Positions 17,432-27,007 are shown, counted from the first letter of the stretch. The stretch: 64,000 nt of DNA from Rhodococcus sp. 1168 (GCF_002091955.1 NZ_MKKY01000039.1:62001-126000); one strand, 5' to 3'. The notes: a model not told the origin generated them from the letters alone. Numbers and translations: made by a program.

Positions 17432-18769
17432 ATGACTCGACTGTTCGGTACCGATGGCGTGCGGGGGCTGGCCAACGGCCTGTTGACTCCGGAGTTGGCG
17501 GTGAGGGTGGCCAGGGCGGCCGCAACCGTACTGACATCGGCTTCAGCGACGGAACGCCCCGTCGCGGTGGTGGGTCGCGACCCGCGAGCGAGTGGTGAGA
17601 TGCTCGCAGCTGCGGTGACCGCAGGTCTGACCGCGTCGGGAGTCGACGTGCTCGACGTCGGGGTCCTCCCGACGCCCGCCGTTGCGTATCTGACATCGGC
17701 GCGCGGTGCGCAACTGGGTGTCATGATCTCCGCCTCCCACAATCCGATGCCGGACAACGGAATCAAGATTTTCGCGGCAGGCGGTCACAAGCTCGACGAT
17801 GACGTCGAAGATCGAATCGAGACCCTCGTATCCGGAGACGGTGCAATGCCCGCACCTACAGGTTCGGGTATCGGGCGCGTCCGAGTGATGACGGGTGCTG
17901 CCGAGGAATACGCGGCGCATCTCGGTTCGGCACTGCCGATTCGGCTCGACGGGCTCACCGTGGTCGTCGATTGTGCGAACGGCGCTGCGTCCGCCGTCGC
18001 ACCCTCGGTGTACGCCGAAGCTGGGGCGAAGGTGATCGCGATCAACGCGGACCCGGACGGCCTCAACATCAACGACGGCTGCGGATCCACGCACTTGGAA
18101 GATGTGCAGACGGCCGTGGTGTCCCATGGAGCGGACCTGGGCATCGCTCACGACGGCGACGCCGATCGATGCCTCGCCGTCGACGCCTCCGGACGCATTG
18201 TCGATGGCGACGCCATCATGGCGGTACTGGCCATCGGAATGAAGGAATCCGGCGAGCTCACCGAGAACACGCTGGTCGCCACCGTCATGAGCAATCTCGG
18301 TCTGCACATCGCGATGCGCGCCGCTGATATCGAGATGCGTACCACAGCAGTAGGTGACCGGTATGTTCTCGAGGATTTGAGATCTGGGGGCTATGCCTTG
18401 GGGGGCGAGCAAAGCGGCCACGTAGTCATTCCCGAGTTCGGGACCACCGGTGATGGAACTCTGACCGCGCTGCGAATCATGGGCAGAATGTCAGAGACCG
18501 GTCGTTCTTTGGCTGATCTGGCCTCGGCAATGACCACGCTTCCGCAGGTGCTCATCAATGTGAAGGTATCGGACAAGGCAGCTGTGGCGACCGCACCTTC
18601 GGTGCTCGAAGGTGTGGCCGAGGTAGAGCGCATGCTAGGTGATACCGGTCGAGTGTTGTTGCGTCCCAGCGGTACCGAGCAGCTGGTGCGGGTGATGGTG
18701 GAGGCGGCCGAGCCGGACCTCGCCCGTCGACTCGCCGAGGAGTTGGCGAATCGGGTCGGGCAGGTCTGA
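17432..18769 (+). CDS. glmM: Phosphoglucosamine mutase
   Basis: GlmM converts glucosamine-6-phosphate to glucosamine-1-phosphate on the route to UDP-GlcNAc for peptidoglycan and arabinogalactan linker synthesis. The protein (445 residues) starts [15 protein letters not shown], has the phosphoserine loop [13 protein letters not shown] (Ser102), the Mg-binding DGDADR loop and the C-terminal phosphate-binding [22 protein letters not shown] lies about 12 bases upstream of the ATG; a four-codon ATG-TGA mini frame begins at 17421 and overlaps the start. The nearby glmS gene supplies its substrate. Upstream residues back to 17369 are not family-like. Confidence 0.96.
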   Translation: MTRLFGTDGVRGLANGLLTPELAVRVARAAATVLTSASATERPVAVVGRDPRASGEMLAAAVTAGLTASGVDVLDVGVLPTPAVAYLTSARGAQLGVMISASHNPMPDNGIKIFAAGGHKLDDDVEDRIETLVSGDGAMPAPTGSGIGRVRVMTGAAEEYAAHLGSALPIRLDGLTVVVDCANGAASAVAPSVYAEAGAKVIAINADPDGLNINDGCGSTHLEDVQTAVVSHGADLGIAHDGDADRCLAVDASGRIVDGDAIMAVLAIGMKESGELTENTLVATVMSNLGLHIAMRAADIEMRTTAVGDRYVLEDLRSGGYALGGEQSGHVVIPEFGTTGDGTLTALRIMGRMSETGRSLADLASAMTTLPQVLINVKVSDKAAVATAPSVLEGVAEVERMLGDTGRVLLRPSGTEQLVRVMVEAAEPDLARRLAEELANRVGQV

Positions 18770-18806
18770 CTCGGGCCGTCCCGGAGCTCAGTGTTTCTCG
18801 ATCGAC

Positions 18807-19847
18807 TCAATCCGTCAGAGCACGAAGCGCGGTCAACTGTGCGACACGGCCTGCGGTGTTCTCAGCCAGGGGTAGGACGTTCAGTGTCGTGACTCCGGCC
18901 TCGGCGAATGCCGCGACGCGTTCCTTCACGTAGCTTTCCGGCCCGATCAGGTTGATGGCGCGCACGAGCTCGTCGGGCACCGCGGCGGTTGCTTCTTCTT
19001 TTCTGCCTGCCAGATACAGGTCCTGAATCTTCTCGGCCTCGGCTTCGTATCCGTACCGTCGAGCGAGATCGTTGTAGAAGTTCTTTCCCTTGGCGCCCAT
19101 TCCGCCGATGTACAGGGCGAGGTGGGGCTTGACCCACGGAAGGTACTTCTCCGCGTCCTCGCCGATGGCGAGAGTCGGGCTTGCGAAGACCTCCAGGTCG
19201 CCCAGGGACGGGTCTCGCTTGGCCTTGCCTGCGCTCAGCGCGTCTCCCCACACCTGATCCGCTTTTTCCGGGAAGTAGAAGATCGGCTGCCAGCCCTCGG
19301 CGATTTCTGCAGTGAGCTCGACGTTCTTTGGTCCGAGTGCGGCGATGACTACCGGGATCTTCTCGCGCACAGGATGATTGATCAATTTGAGCGGCTTGCC
19401 CAGGCCAGTGCCCTTGTCTGCGGGCAAGGGGATCTGGTAGTGCTTGCCCTGGTGGACAACCTTCTCGCGACGCCACACCTGACGGCAGATCTCGATGACC
19501 TCGCGGGTCCGGGCGATGGGCGCGTCGTACTTCACGCCGTGGAAACCCTCGACGACCTGGGGGCCGGACGCGCCGAGGCCGAGAACGAAGCGACCGTCGG
19601 AGACGTAGTCGAGGCCGGCCGCAGTCATCGCGGTCAACGATGGTGTGCGGGTGTAGATCTGGAAGATGCCCGACGCGATCTTGATCGTCGACGTCTTCGC
19701 CGCCAGAAAGCCGAGTTGGCTGACAGCGTCGAAGGAGTAGGCCTCGGGAACGAAGATGATATCGAGGCCCGACTTCTCGAGTTCTTCTACCTCGGCCACG
19801 GTTTCTTTGAATCCGCCCGAGTAGTTGAGCGTGGTTCCGATATGCAT
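18807..19847 (-). CDS. F420-dependent LLM-class oxidoreductase (Rv3520c-like)
   Basis: This 346-residue TIM-barrel protein has the F420-type luciferase-like features: GTTLNYSGGFKETVAEVEELEKSGLDIIFVPEAYSFDAVS, KIASGIFQIYTRTPSLTAMTA, GRFVLGLGASGPQVVEGFHG and the C-terminal GPESYVKERVAAFAEAGVTTLNV. It most resembles the mycobacterial Rv3520c group, whose substrate is unknown. GAGGAG lies 7 bases before the ATG at 19847. It is convergent with glmM (about 37 bases apart) and divergent from the next small gene. Confidence 0.85.
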   Translation of the reverse strand: MHIGTTLNYSGGFKETVAEVEELEKSGLDIIFVPEAYSFDAVSQLGFLAAKTSTIKIASGIFQIYTRTPSLTAMTAAGLDYVSDGRFVLGLGASGPQVVEGFHGVKYDAPIARTREVIEICRQVWRREKVVHQGKHYQIPLPADKGTGLGKPLKLINHPVREKIPVVIAALGPKNVELTAEIAEGWQPIFYFPEKADQVWGDALSAGKAKRDPSLGDLEVFASPTLAIGEDAEKYLPWVKPHLALYIGGMGAKGKNFYNDLARRYGYEAEAEKIQDLYLAGRKEEATAAVPDELVRAINLIGPESYVKERVAAFAEAGVTTLNVLPLAENTAGRVAQLTALRALTD

Positions 19848-19984
19848 GAGACTCCTCGCAGGTGTGAGCGTGTTATCTGTAACCCGAGCTGTATGCCTGG
19901 GACGTTACCGGTACCGGAGGGAACCGATCCCATGCGGGCTGCGTCGAACATGACAGGGGTATTTCGCCCGACGGACGTGGAAGC

Positions 19985-20317
19985 GTGGTGTGCGAGATGT
20001 GTGACGAGTTGGACATCGATGCGGAGGCAGTCGGTGCTGTGGCCGGAGGTCTCGGCGACAGCGCCCAGGAAATTTCGTCGGCTGCCGAGTTTGCGAGCGG
20101 GCTCACGTTCGGTCCGGCGGTCGCCGGCCGGATCTACGGCGACCTCGGTGTGCGCATTGCAGCAGCCGGCGGACTTGTGGGGTCATCGCTACGACGCTGG
20201 AGTGAGGCGTCCGAAGACACCGCCGACCGGCTCCGTACCACCGTCGACGGATATCGATTTGTCGACGAAGAGCTGTCGACGTCCCTGCACGAACACCGAA
20301 TCGAATCGCCTCGATGA
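19985..20317 (+). CDS. EspC/WXG100-like small protein, possible type VII secretion client (Rv3440c position)
   Basis: The 110-residue protein is all-helical and Ala/Gly-rich, with FGPAVAGRIYGDLGVRIAAAGGLVGSSLRRWSEASEDTADRLRTTVDGY resembling the DUF2580/EspC group. Y90-R-F-V-D94 at the end of the last helix fits the YxxxD/E export signal. GTG 19985 is used; ATG 19997 is possible. Its stop overlaps the next start (ATGA). Position and size match M. tuberculosis Rv3440c, downstream of glmM. Export by the nearby ESX-4 system is inference; the family resemblance is moderate. Confidence 0.6.
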   Translation: MVCEMCDELDIDAEAVGAVAGGLGDSAQEISSAAEFASGLTFGPAVAGRIYGDLGVRIAAAGGLVGSSLRRWSEASEDTADRLRTTVDGYRFVDEELSTSLHEHRIESPR

Positions 20318-22293
20318 CATCACCGACGATGCCGGGCGTGGAGTCTGTGGTCTCTATCGACAGCCTTCTCGACGGCGGCGCCCGTGGCTTGCTGTATTTC
20401 GAACGTCACCTCCCGACGCTGTATCGGATCGATGGTTCTCCGGAATGGACGTACGCCGAAATGTGCGCACGCTACGACGAGCAACGAGGGTTGGATATTG
20501 CGGCCTTGACTGCTGATGCCGACGTGTTGGGCCGAGTGCTCGAGGTTGCACGCTCGCAGATCGAGGAACAGCGGCGTCTGTGCGCGGTGCTGGGCCGTTC
20601 GTGGTCGGGCCCAGCAGGTGAGGCTGCGATGTCGGATCTGGAATCGGACCTGCAGTGCGCGCTCTCGCGTGTGGACTCGATCGATCAGCTCTACCAATCG
20701 ATGAACACCGCGGCAGATGTCATCGGTGATCTCGTACGGGACAAGGCGGCCGTCGTGGGATCGATCGACTTCTCTCGAGTCGGCGGCCAACCGGTGGAGT
20801 CGATCAACGCGATTTCGTACGTCGCCGGTCTGGAGCTCGATTCTTTCCGCGGTATCGGTCCGGTCGCGAATGCCTTTCTGGTTGCGGTCGAGGCTGCGCT
20901 GCCGGAGGTCGCGGAGGTGGTCGACACCCGGGTACCCCTCGACAGTGTCGGCCTGAGCAAGGTTCAAAGCGTGTGCGATTCGTGGCTCGACGATGTTTTC
21001 CGGCCGGCGGTCACCGAGACCTGCCTTGCATTCATGGAAATCTGCACGGCCACCGACGTTGGCGTTCGGGACCTGCTGGCAATCGTGGCGAACGTGGCGG
21101 AGGCCATCGACGATTCCGAAATTCCGTCCACCGATCTGGACGACTCGGCCCTAGACCGACCCGACCCTGGGCGTCGAACTGCGCCCGAGGATCCCCAGGC
21201 TTCGGCCCCGTGCACCGTTCCACAGTCTGTATTGGCACAGTCGGTTCAGCCGCTGCCCGTTCAGCCGCTGCCCGTTCCGCCGCAGTCCGCACCACCGCAA
21301 CAGGCTGTGCCGGCAACAGCCCCCACGGCCAGTAGCATTCCAGTTTCGCAACCGCAGCGGAGTCCGGACATCGACACCGGAAGTGGCACTGGCCTCTCCG
21401 GTTCAGCCCGCGCACCCGACTCGGTGGCAGCAATCGAGTCGGCGGTGCAACGTGCACTGGAACCGCTCACTGCCGACATTCGGTCGGCTATAGATCGCAT
21501 TCTCGATTCCGAGGCCGGTGGCACAGCGGCCCCGCCGAACGATCGAGGAGAGGACGCGATTTCGAGTGAGTCTGTGCCGGAGCGGTATGCACCAGCTTCC
21601 GTGGAGCCGACCGAGGTCGATGCGGAACCAGCGAGCGCCGACACACCTCTGTCGACTGCTGACCCGGCGGGACCGGATTCGGGTGGAATGTCGCCTGAAC
21701 GAGGGCATCTCGAAGCCGAATTCGATGGGCACCGCGCGAAGATCGCGGTGGCACAAGATGGAAGGGTGTTGTTGGAACTCGGCAGCCCGGACGGCGGAGT
21801 ACGCCGATTCGAACTTCGGATGGGGCCGCTCGGACTTCCCGTGATCGTCGAAACTCTCGAAGCTCCGCCCGCGGCCTCCGGATCGGCTTCCGAACAGCGA
21901 ATGCCCGAACAGTCGCTCCCCGTGCACGTTATCCCCGAACAACGAGATCCGGACCGACCTGCGGGCGAATCGGACGTAGAGGAGTCGGAGGCGGAACCGG
22001 AGGCAGAGCAGTCATCGGTTGTTCCGCCTGAAGTACCCGAGCCTGAGCCTGCACCCGTCGCACCGGACGTCGGTACGTCCGAGGATTCCGAACCCGAAGG
22101 TTTTTTACCTCAGATGTGCGCGCCGGACGAGGGGAGTGCCGAGGATGAAGCCGTCCCGACAGGACCGCCGATACACACTCCGTCGCAACCCCGGACACCG
22201 GCAGAGGGTCCGGCACCTACAGCGACGGATCTGGACGCAGGGAGACCATCATTCGACTCAGGTGCACACCTTGCCGAAGCCGGGCCGCTGTGA
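20314..22293 (+). CDS. Large Ala/Pro-rich protein, Rv3439c-like, unknown function
   Basis: The 659-residue protein has three parts. Residues 1-260 are helical and resemble the long helical domains of type VII secretion clients (EEQRRLCAVLGRSWSGPAGEAAMSDLESDL; DQLYQSMNTAADVIGDLVRD). Residues about 285-470 are Pro/Gln/Ser-rich and disordered, with a short VQPLPVQPLP repeat. A small conserved-looking beta segment follows (HLEAEFDGHRAKIAVAQDGRVLLELGSPDGGVRRFELRMG), then an acidic Pro-rich tail. No enzymatic motif and no signal peptide are visible. Start and stop overlap the neighbours by four bases. It matches the place of Rv3439c. Confidence 0.6.
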   Translation: MTSPTMPGVESVVSIDSLLDGGARGLLYFERHLPTLYRIDGSPEWTYAEMCARYDEQRGLDIAALTADADVLGRVLEVARSQIEEQRRLCAVLGRSWSGPAGEAAMSDLESDLQCALSRVDSIDQLYQSMNTAADVIGDLVRDKAAVVGSIDFSRVGGQPVESINAISYVAGLELDSFRGIGPVANAFLVAVEAALPEVAEVVDTRVPLDSVGLSKVQSVCDSWLDDVFRPAVTETCLAFMEICTATDVGVRDLLAIVANVAEAIDDSEIPSTDLDDSALDRPDPGRRTAPEDPQASAPCTVPQSVLAQSVQPLPVQPLPVPPQSAPPQQAVPATAPTASSIPVSQPQRSPDIDTGSGTGLSGSARAPDSVAAIESAVQRALEPLTADIRSAIDRILDSEAGGTAAPPNDRGEDAISSESVPERYAPASVEPTEVDAEPASADTPLSTADPAGPDSGGMSPERGHLEAEFDGHRAKIAVAQDGRVLLELGSPDGGVRRFELRMGPLGLPVIVETLEAPPAASGSASEQRMPEQSLPVHVIPEQRDPDRPAGESDVEESEAEPEAEQSSVVPPEVPEPEPAPVAPDVGTSEDSEPEGFLPQMCAPDEGSAEDEAVPTGPPIHTPSQPRTPAEGPAPTATDLDAGRPSFDSGAHLAEAGPL

Positions 22294-22607
22294 CCAGCGG
22301 TGCGAACACGTGGAGAAACGAAATTCAGCGCGTGCGGGCCGAGCACCGTGCCGCACTGAATCTGGTATCGGATCGACTCGACACGATAGCGCGTGCGGCG
22401 GCAGGCGTCGTGCCGTCACCGGCTGCAATCGACGATCACGGCACACGTCCGGGATCGAGTGGAGTGTCGAACGAGAACGTCGAGGAAGATCGATCCGTGG
22501 ACGTATACCGGTCGTATCTGGTGCCTGCGAATCTGGATACGCGGGTGCAGGAAGCGGTGCCCGCAACCCGGGCCGAGGACGACCCGCCTTCGAGCTGGCT
22601 GAGGTGA
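22290..22607 (+). CDS. Small hypothetical protein, third gene of the Rv3440c/Rv3439c-like cluster
   Basis: This 105-residue polar protein begins with a charged helix (NTWRNEIQRVRAEHRAALNLVSDRLDTIARAAAG) followed by an unstructured acidic stretch ending in DDPPSSWLR. The GTG start overlaps the preceding stop (GTGA), so translation is probably coupled. It is followed six bases later by the convergent hydrolase gene. No family was recognised; coupling and reading-frame integrity support it as real. Confidence 0.55.
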   Translation: MTSGANTWRNEIQRVRAEHRAALNLVSDRLDTIARAAAGVVPSPAAIDDHGTRPGSSGVSNENVEEDRSVDVYRSYLVPANLDTRVQEAVPATRAEDDPPSSWLR

Positions 22608-22613
22608 AGAGAG

Positions 22614-23468
22614 TCAGCGACCGATCACTGCACGCACAGCCGAGAGTGCACTCGGCTTCGGCTGCTCCGCAATCGGTGCGTGGGGATCGATAACTCGCGT
22701 GTTCTTCAATTCCGCTGCACCGGCGAGCTCTTCGTACTTCTTGTCGCCGGAAACGTGGAACAAAAGGAATGCAGTCAGTAGCGCGCGGACGATCTCGACC
22801 GTCGACTTCTCGGTACCGCCGAAGCCGAGGGGGCTGAGTAGCCGTCTTCCCTCGACCATGCCGTCGGACGACGCTTTGTCGATGCGTCGGAAGGTCGAGG
22901 GCCCTGCCCAGGCGCCGGCGAGGGCGAGTGTGTTGTCGTTCAGGGAATCGGTCATGGCTGCATCTCCCAGCACCAGACCGGGCACCGACAAGGATTGTGC
23001 TGCGTCCTCCGCGCTCGGCACCGTCGGTGCCGGAAAGAGCGCGGCGACGGCTTTGATGTCCGAGCGTGATGCGGCTGTGAGAACTGCGACGCTCGCTCCC
23101 ATGCCGTGGCCGGCAACAGCGAGTTTGTCGGGGTGCACACTGATATCGCCGGTTCCCAACCGCACTCCGGTCATGATGTCGAGCACTGTGCCGAGGTCTG
23201 CGGCGAGACCGCGGTGTGAGGGAAGCGGCCCGCGTTCGGTGTCGGGCGCCGCGGCGACGATGCCCCAGGACGCAAGGTGCTTCAGGGTGTTCGTGTAGTG
23301 GTTGCCGCGCAGGAGCCAGCCGTGCCCGAAGGCAACTCCGGGCAGGTTGTAGCCCTCCGCCGGGGTGTAGACGACGCCGGGTTGACCGGCGAGGGCGAGG
23401 TCGCCGCGGAGCACTTTGTGCGGACCGCGCTTGCTGAGTTCTGCTGCGAGCTTCTTTGGTGTCGCCAC
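22614..23468 (-). CDS. Alpha/beta-hydrolase-fold protein lacking the serine nucleophile (Rv3438 position)
   Basis: This 284-residue protein has the dienelactone-hydrolase/PETase-like layout: VVYTPAEGYNLPGVAFGHGWLLRGNHYTNTLKHLASWGIVAAAPDTERG, then KLAVAGHGMGASVAVLTAA at the nucleophile elbow and FLLFHVSGDKKYEEL near the end. At the elbow the expected GxSxG reads G120-H-G-M-G124, so the catalytic serine is replaced by glycine. It may therefore be a non-catalytic or binding protein. GTG 23468 is the start. It is convergent with the small gene upstream and divergent from glmS. Confidence 0.75.
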   Translation of the reverse strand: MATPKKLAAELSKRGPHKVLRGDLALAGQPGVVYTPAEGYNLPGVAFGHGWLLRGNHYTNTLKHLASWGIVAAAPDTERGPLPSHRGLAADLGTVLDIMTGVRLGTGDISVHPDKLAVAGHGMGASVAVLTAASRSDIKAVAALFPAPTVPSAEDAAQSLSVPGLVLGDAAMTDSLNDNTLALAGAWAGPSTFRRIDKASSDGMVEGRRLLSPLGFGGTEKSTVEIVRALLTAFLLFHVSGDKKYEELAGAAELKNTRVIDPHAPIAEQPKPSALSAVRAVIGR

Positions 23469-23579
23469 GGGTGTAGACGCTATCGGATCGGGTGTGACCG
23501 GCGGGGGTACGGGGCCGAGTAGAGCTTCTCGCGTTCTCCCGCGAGGATCTCCGTCGGTCTCCGAGTACCCTCAAGCACC

Positions 23580-25442
23580 ATGTGCGGAATCGTGGGATAT
23601 GTCGGCCACCGCCAAGCTCTGGGTGTAGTGGTCGAGGCGCTTCGGCGTATGGAATACAGGGGATACGACTCAGCGGGGATTGCGATACTCGACGGTGCCG
23701 GAAACACTGCCGTCGAACGCAAGGCGGGTCGGCTGGCGAATCTGGAGGCCGAACTGGAAGAAGTCGGCGCCGAGAGGTTCGTCGGGTCGACGGGCATGGG
23801 TCACACCCGGTGGGCAACTCACGGTCGGCCGACCGATCGAAACGCGCATCCACATCGTGACGTGTCGGGATCGGTCGCGGTCGTGCACAACGGGATCATC
23901 GAAAACTTCGGACCACTCCGTGCCGAACTCGAAGCCCGGGGCATCGAGTTCTCCAGTGACACCGACACCGAGGTGGCAGTCCACCTCGTCTCGTGCGCGT
24001 ATGAGGAGGGCCCGACGAAGGGCGATTTCGTCGCCAGCGCGAAAGCGGTGTTGCGCAGACTCGAGGGCGCATTCACGCTCGTGTTCACCCATTCCGATCA
24101 TGCCGACACCATTGTCGCCGCGCGTCGGTCGACGCCGCTGGTCGTCGGCGTAGGTGTCGACGAGATGTTCGTGGGTTCGGATGTGGCTGCATTCATCGAG
24201 CACACGCGCGAAGCTGTCGAACTCGGCCAGGACCAGGTAGTCGTCATCACAGCCGGTGGATACGAGATCACCGACTTCGACGGCAACGTGGCGTCGGGAC
24301 GCCCTTTCCATATCGATTGGGATCTGGCTGCGGCAGAAAAGGGTGGCTACGACTACTTCATGCTCAAGGAGATCCAGGAGCAGCCCACTGCCATCGCGGA
24401 CACCTTGCTCGGGCATTTCGAGAATCAGCGGATCGTCTTGGACGAGCAGCGGTTGTCGGATCAGGAACTTCGTGAGGTCGACAAGATATTCGTCGTAGCG
24501 TGTGGAAGTTCCTATCATTCCGGGTTGCTTGCGAAGTACGCCATCGAGCACTGGACGCGGATTCCGGTCGAGGTCGAACTCGCCAGCGAGTTTCGTTACC
24601 GAGATCCGGTCCTCGATCGATCCACGCTCGTGGTCGCGATTTCGCAGTCCGGCGAAACTGCGGACACGCTCGAAGCCGTGCGCCATGCGAAAGATCAGGG
24701 CGCGCGAGTTCTCGCCGTGTGCAATACCAACGGCTCGCAGATTCCGCGCGAGGCCGACGCAGTCTTGTACACGCGAACGGGTCCAGAGATCGGCGTCGCG
24801 TCGACCAAGGCATTCCTCGCTCAAGTCACTGCCAACTACCTGGTCGGGCTTGCCTTGGCGCAGGCTCGCGGAACGAAGTACCCCGACGAAGTCGCACGGG
24901 AGTTCGCAGATCTCGAAGCGATGCCCGAGCTCGTGCAGAAAGTGCTCGATGCGGTGGAACCGGTGCGCGAGCTTGCACGAGAATTGGCAACTTCGCCGAC
25001 GATTCTGTTCCTCGGCCGCCACGTCGGATATCCGGTGGCACTCGAAGGCGCCCTCAAGCTCAAGGAACTTGCCTACATGCACGCCGAGGGCTTCGCTGCA
25101 GGTGAACTCAAACATGGTCCCATCGCGCTGATCGAGGACGGGTTGCCCGTAATCGTGGTCATGCCCTCGCCGAAGGGGCGCGCGGTTCTTCACTCGAAGA
25201 TGCTCAGCAACATTCGTGAGATCCAGGCTCGTGGTGCTCGAACAGTAGTGATCGCGGAGGAGGGCGACGAAGCTGTTCGTCCCTTTGCCGATCATCTGAT
25301 CGAGATCCCGGTGGCTCCGACTCTCCTGCAGCCTTTGCTGTCGACTGTGCCACTGCAGGTCTTTGCTGCCGAAGTGGCCCAGAGCAGGGGATACGACGTC
25401 GACAAGCCGAGGAACCTGGCGAAGTCCGTCACTGTCGAGTAG
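23580..25442 (+). CDS. glmS: Glutamine-fructose-6-phosphate aminotransferase (isomerizing)
   Basis: GlmS makes glucosamine-6-phosphate from fructose-6-phosphate and glutamine, the first step of the amino-sugar pathway continued by GlmM. The 620-residue protein begins MCGIVGYVG, with Cys2 as the N-terminal glutaminase nucleophile, and carries the class II amidotransferase motifs GMGHTRWATHG and HNGIIENF. Two SIS sugar-isomerase domains follow (ACGSSYHSGL, ISQSGETADTLEA; LGRHVGYPVALEGALKLKELAYMHAEGFAAGELKHGPIALI) and the family tail KPRNLAKSVTVE. No glmS ribozyme is apparent in the roughly 110-base upstream gap, as expected for actinobacteria. nnr follows 36 bases later. Confidence 0.97.
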   Translation: MCGIVGYVGHRQALGVVVEALRRMEYRGYDSAGIAILDGAGNTAVERKAGRLANLEAELEEVGAERFVGSTGMGHTRWATHGRPTDRNAHPHRDVSGSVAVVHNGIIENFGPLRAELEARGIEFSSDTDTEVAVHLVSCAYEEGPTKGDFVASAKAVLRRLEGAFTLVFTHSDHADTIVAARRSTPLVVGVGVDEMFVGSDVAAFIEHTREAVELGQDQVVVITAGGYEITDFDGNVASGRPFHIDWDLAAAEKGGYDYFMLKEIQEQPTAIADTLLGHFENQRIVLDEQRLSDQELREVDKIFVVACGSSYHSGLLAKYAIEHWTRIPVEVELASEFRYRDPVLDRSTLVVAISQSGETADTLEAVRHAKDQGARVLAVCNTNGSQIPREADAVLYTRTGPEIGVASTKAFLAQVTANYLVGLALAQARGTKYPDEVAREFADLEAMPELVQKVLDAVEPVRELARELATSPTILFLGRHVGYPVALEGALKLKELAYMHAEGFAAGELKHGPIALIEDGLPVIVVMPSPKGRAVLHSKMLSNIREIQARGARTVVIAEEGDEAVRPFADHLIEIPVAPTLLQPLLSTVPLQVFAAEVAQSRGYDVDKPRNLAKSVTVE

Positions 25443-25478
25443 GAGCAACGTACGTGAACGTCCGACGGGAGACTGTTT

Positions 25479-26912
25479 ATGCGGCACTACTTCACGCCTG
25501 AGCAGATTCGCGACGCGGAACGACCCCTCCTCGAGGCGTTGCCGCCGGGGGTTCTGATGCGCCGTGCAGCCTACGGTCTGGCGACGGTAGTGGCGCGGGA
25601 GTTGGCGGGCCGGACAGGCGGGGTCGCCGGTCGGCGGGTGAGCATTCTCGTCGGGTCCGGTGACAACGGAGGCGACGGACTGTGGGCCGGTGCCATCCTG
25701 CGCACCCGTGGGGTAGCGGTGAGTGCGGTCCTGCTGAAGCCGGACCGCACGCACCCGGAAGGCCTTGCGGCGTTTCGGCGCGCCGGAGGCAAGGTCGTTC
25801 CTGCACCGGACAATCCCGACCTGGTCATCGATGCCATCGTCGGCATCTCCGGCACCGGGCCGCTGCGCTCCGATGCGGCAGCCATCGTTGCCGCACTCGA
25901 TGCTCCGATCGTGTCCGCTGACATTCCCAGCGGTGTCGATCCGACGACGGGCGGCGTGGACGGTCCAGCTGTTCGAGCTGCGGTGACCGTGACCTTCGGT
26001 GCGCGCAAACCCGTGCATGTGCTTGCGGTGCCGCATTGCGGCAGAGTCGAACTCGTGGAGATCGGGTTGACCTTGCCCGATCCCTACATTCGCGCGTTGG
26101 AGCCTGCCGACGTCGGCGCCCTCTGGCCGATTCCTGCAGCCGAGGACGACAAGTATTCGCAGGGTGTCGTAGGGATCGCCGCGGGCAGTGAGCGATATCC
26201 GGGGGCTGCATTGTTATGCACCGGAGCGGCGGTGGCCGCGACGTCGGGCATGGTGCGGTACGTGGGGAGCGCGGCAGCTGAGGTTGTATCCCACTATCCC
26301 GAGGTCATCGTCTCGGCCGATCCGTCTAGTGCTGGACGCGTGCAGGCATGGGTGGTCGGTCCCGGGTTCGACACCGGGGAAAGATCGAGGGAGTGGTTGT
26401 CCGACATCCTCTCCTCCGATCTGCCCGTGGTGGTCGACGCAGATGCCCTGACCGTTCTGGCGTCGGAACCAGAGCTGGTTCGCTCGCGCTCGGCACCGAC
26501 GTTGCTGACACCGCATGCCGGTGAATTCGAGCGGTTGACCGGCCGGATGCCCGGCACAGACAAAGTGTTTGCGGTGCGTGAGCTGGCATCGAACTGGGGT
26601 GTGACCGTTCTGCTCAAGGGCCGAGCGACGGTGGTCGCCGACCCGGATGGCAGGGTCTTCGTCAATGATGCGGGTGGATCCGCAGCGTCGACGGCAGGAT
26701 CGGGAGATGTTCTGTCCGGAGTGCTGGGGGCGTTGCTGGCCACCGGCCTCGAAGCGTCCGTTGCTGCAGCGTGTGGTGCCCGGGCGCACTCGTTGGCGGC
26801 GGCGACGGCCGCGCATGGGTCCGGCGGCGAGTTCGCGGCACCGATCTCGGCTGGTCCTCTCCTGTCCGCGCTGCCCGAGGCCATTCGAATTCTGCGTTCC
26901 GTCACGGTGTGA
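25479..26912 (+). CDS. nnr: Bifunctional NAD(P)H-hydrate epimerase / ADP-dependent dehydratase
   Basis: Nnr repairs hydrated NADH and NADPH. The N-terminal YjeF_N epimerase domain (about 1-205) has SGDNGGDGLWAG and IVGISGTGPLR plus PSGVDPTTG. The C-terminal ribokinase-like dehydratase domain has VVDADALTVLA, LTPHAGEFERLTG and the phosphate-binding NDAGGSAASTAGSGDVLSG. GGGAGA precedes the ATG at 25479 by 7 bases. The 477-residue length fits the fused form (Rv3433c). It lies in a row with glmS and alr as in M. tuberculosis. Confidence 0.93.
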   Translation: MRHYFTPEQIRDAERPLLEALPPGVLMRRAAYGLATVVARELAGRTGGVAGRRVSILVGSGDNGGDGLWAGAILRTRGVAVSAVLLKPDRTHPEGLAAFRRAGGKVVPAPDNPDLVIDAIVGISGTGPLRSDAAAIVAALDAPIVSADIPSGVDPTTGGVDGPAVRAAVTVTFGARKPVHVLAVPHCGRVELVEIGLTLPDPYIRALEPADVGALWPIPAAEDDKYSQGVVGIAAGSERYPGAALLCTGAAVAATSGMVRYVGSAAAEVVSHYPEVIVSADPSSAGRVQAWVVGPGFDTGERSREWLSDILSSDLPVVVDADALTVLASEPELVRSRSAPTLLTPHAGEFERLTGRMPGTDKVFAVRELASNWGVTVLLKGRATVVADPDGRVFVNDAGGSAASTAGSGDVLSGVLGALLATGLEASVAAACGARAHSLAAATAAHGSGGEFAAPISAGPLLSALPEAIRILRSVTV

Positions 26913-27007
26913 GGCGTCGGATCAGACGGCTACAGTGTTTCCGGTCACGATCGGCGCGAAGTGGAACGAGGACCTCGGTGCACCGAGTACGGAGTCATGT
27001 CTTGCGA

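Noticed and set aside
23469-23579. glmS ribozyme upstream of glmS
   Set aside because: The gap is only about 110 bases, divergent, and shows no ribozyme core; the element is typical of Firmicutes.
22258-23853. 531-codon open frame on the minus strand
   Set aside because: Arg/Ser/Pro-rich shadow of the hydrolase-like gene and its flanks; the other frame has the alpha/beta-hydrolase layout.
23670-26036. 788-codon open frame on the minus strand
   Set aside because: It lies opposite glmS and nnr, both certain, and shows no domain-like sequence.
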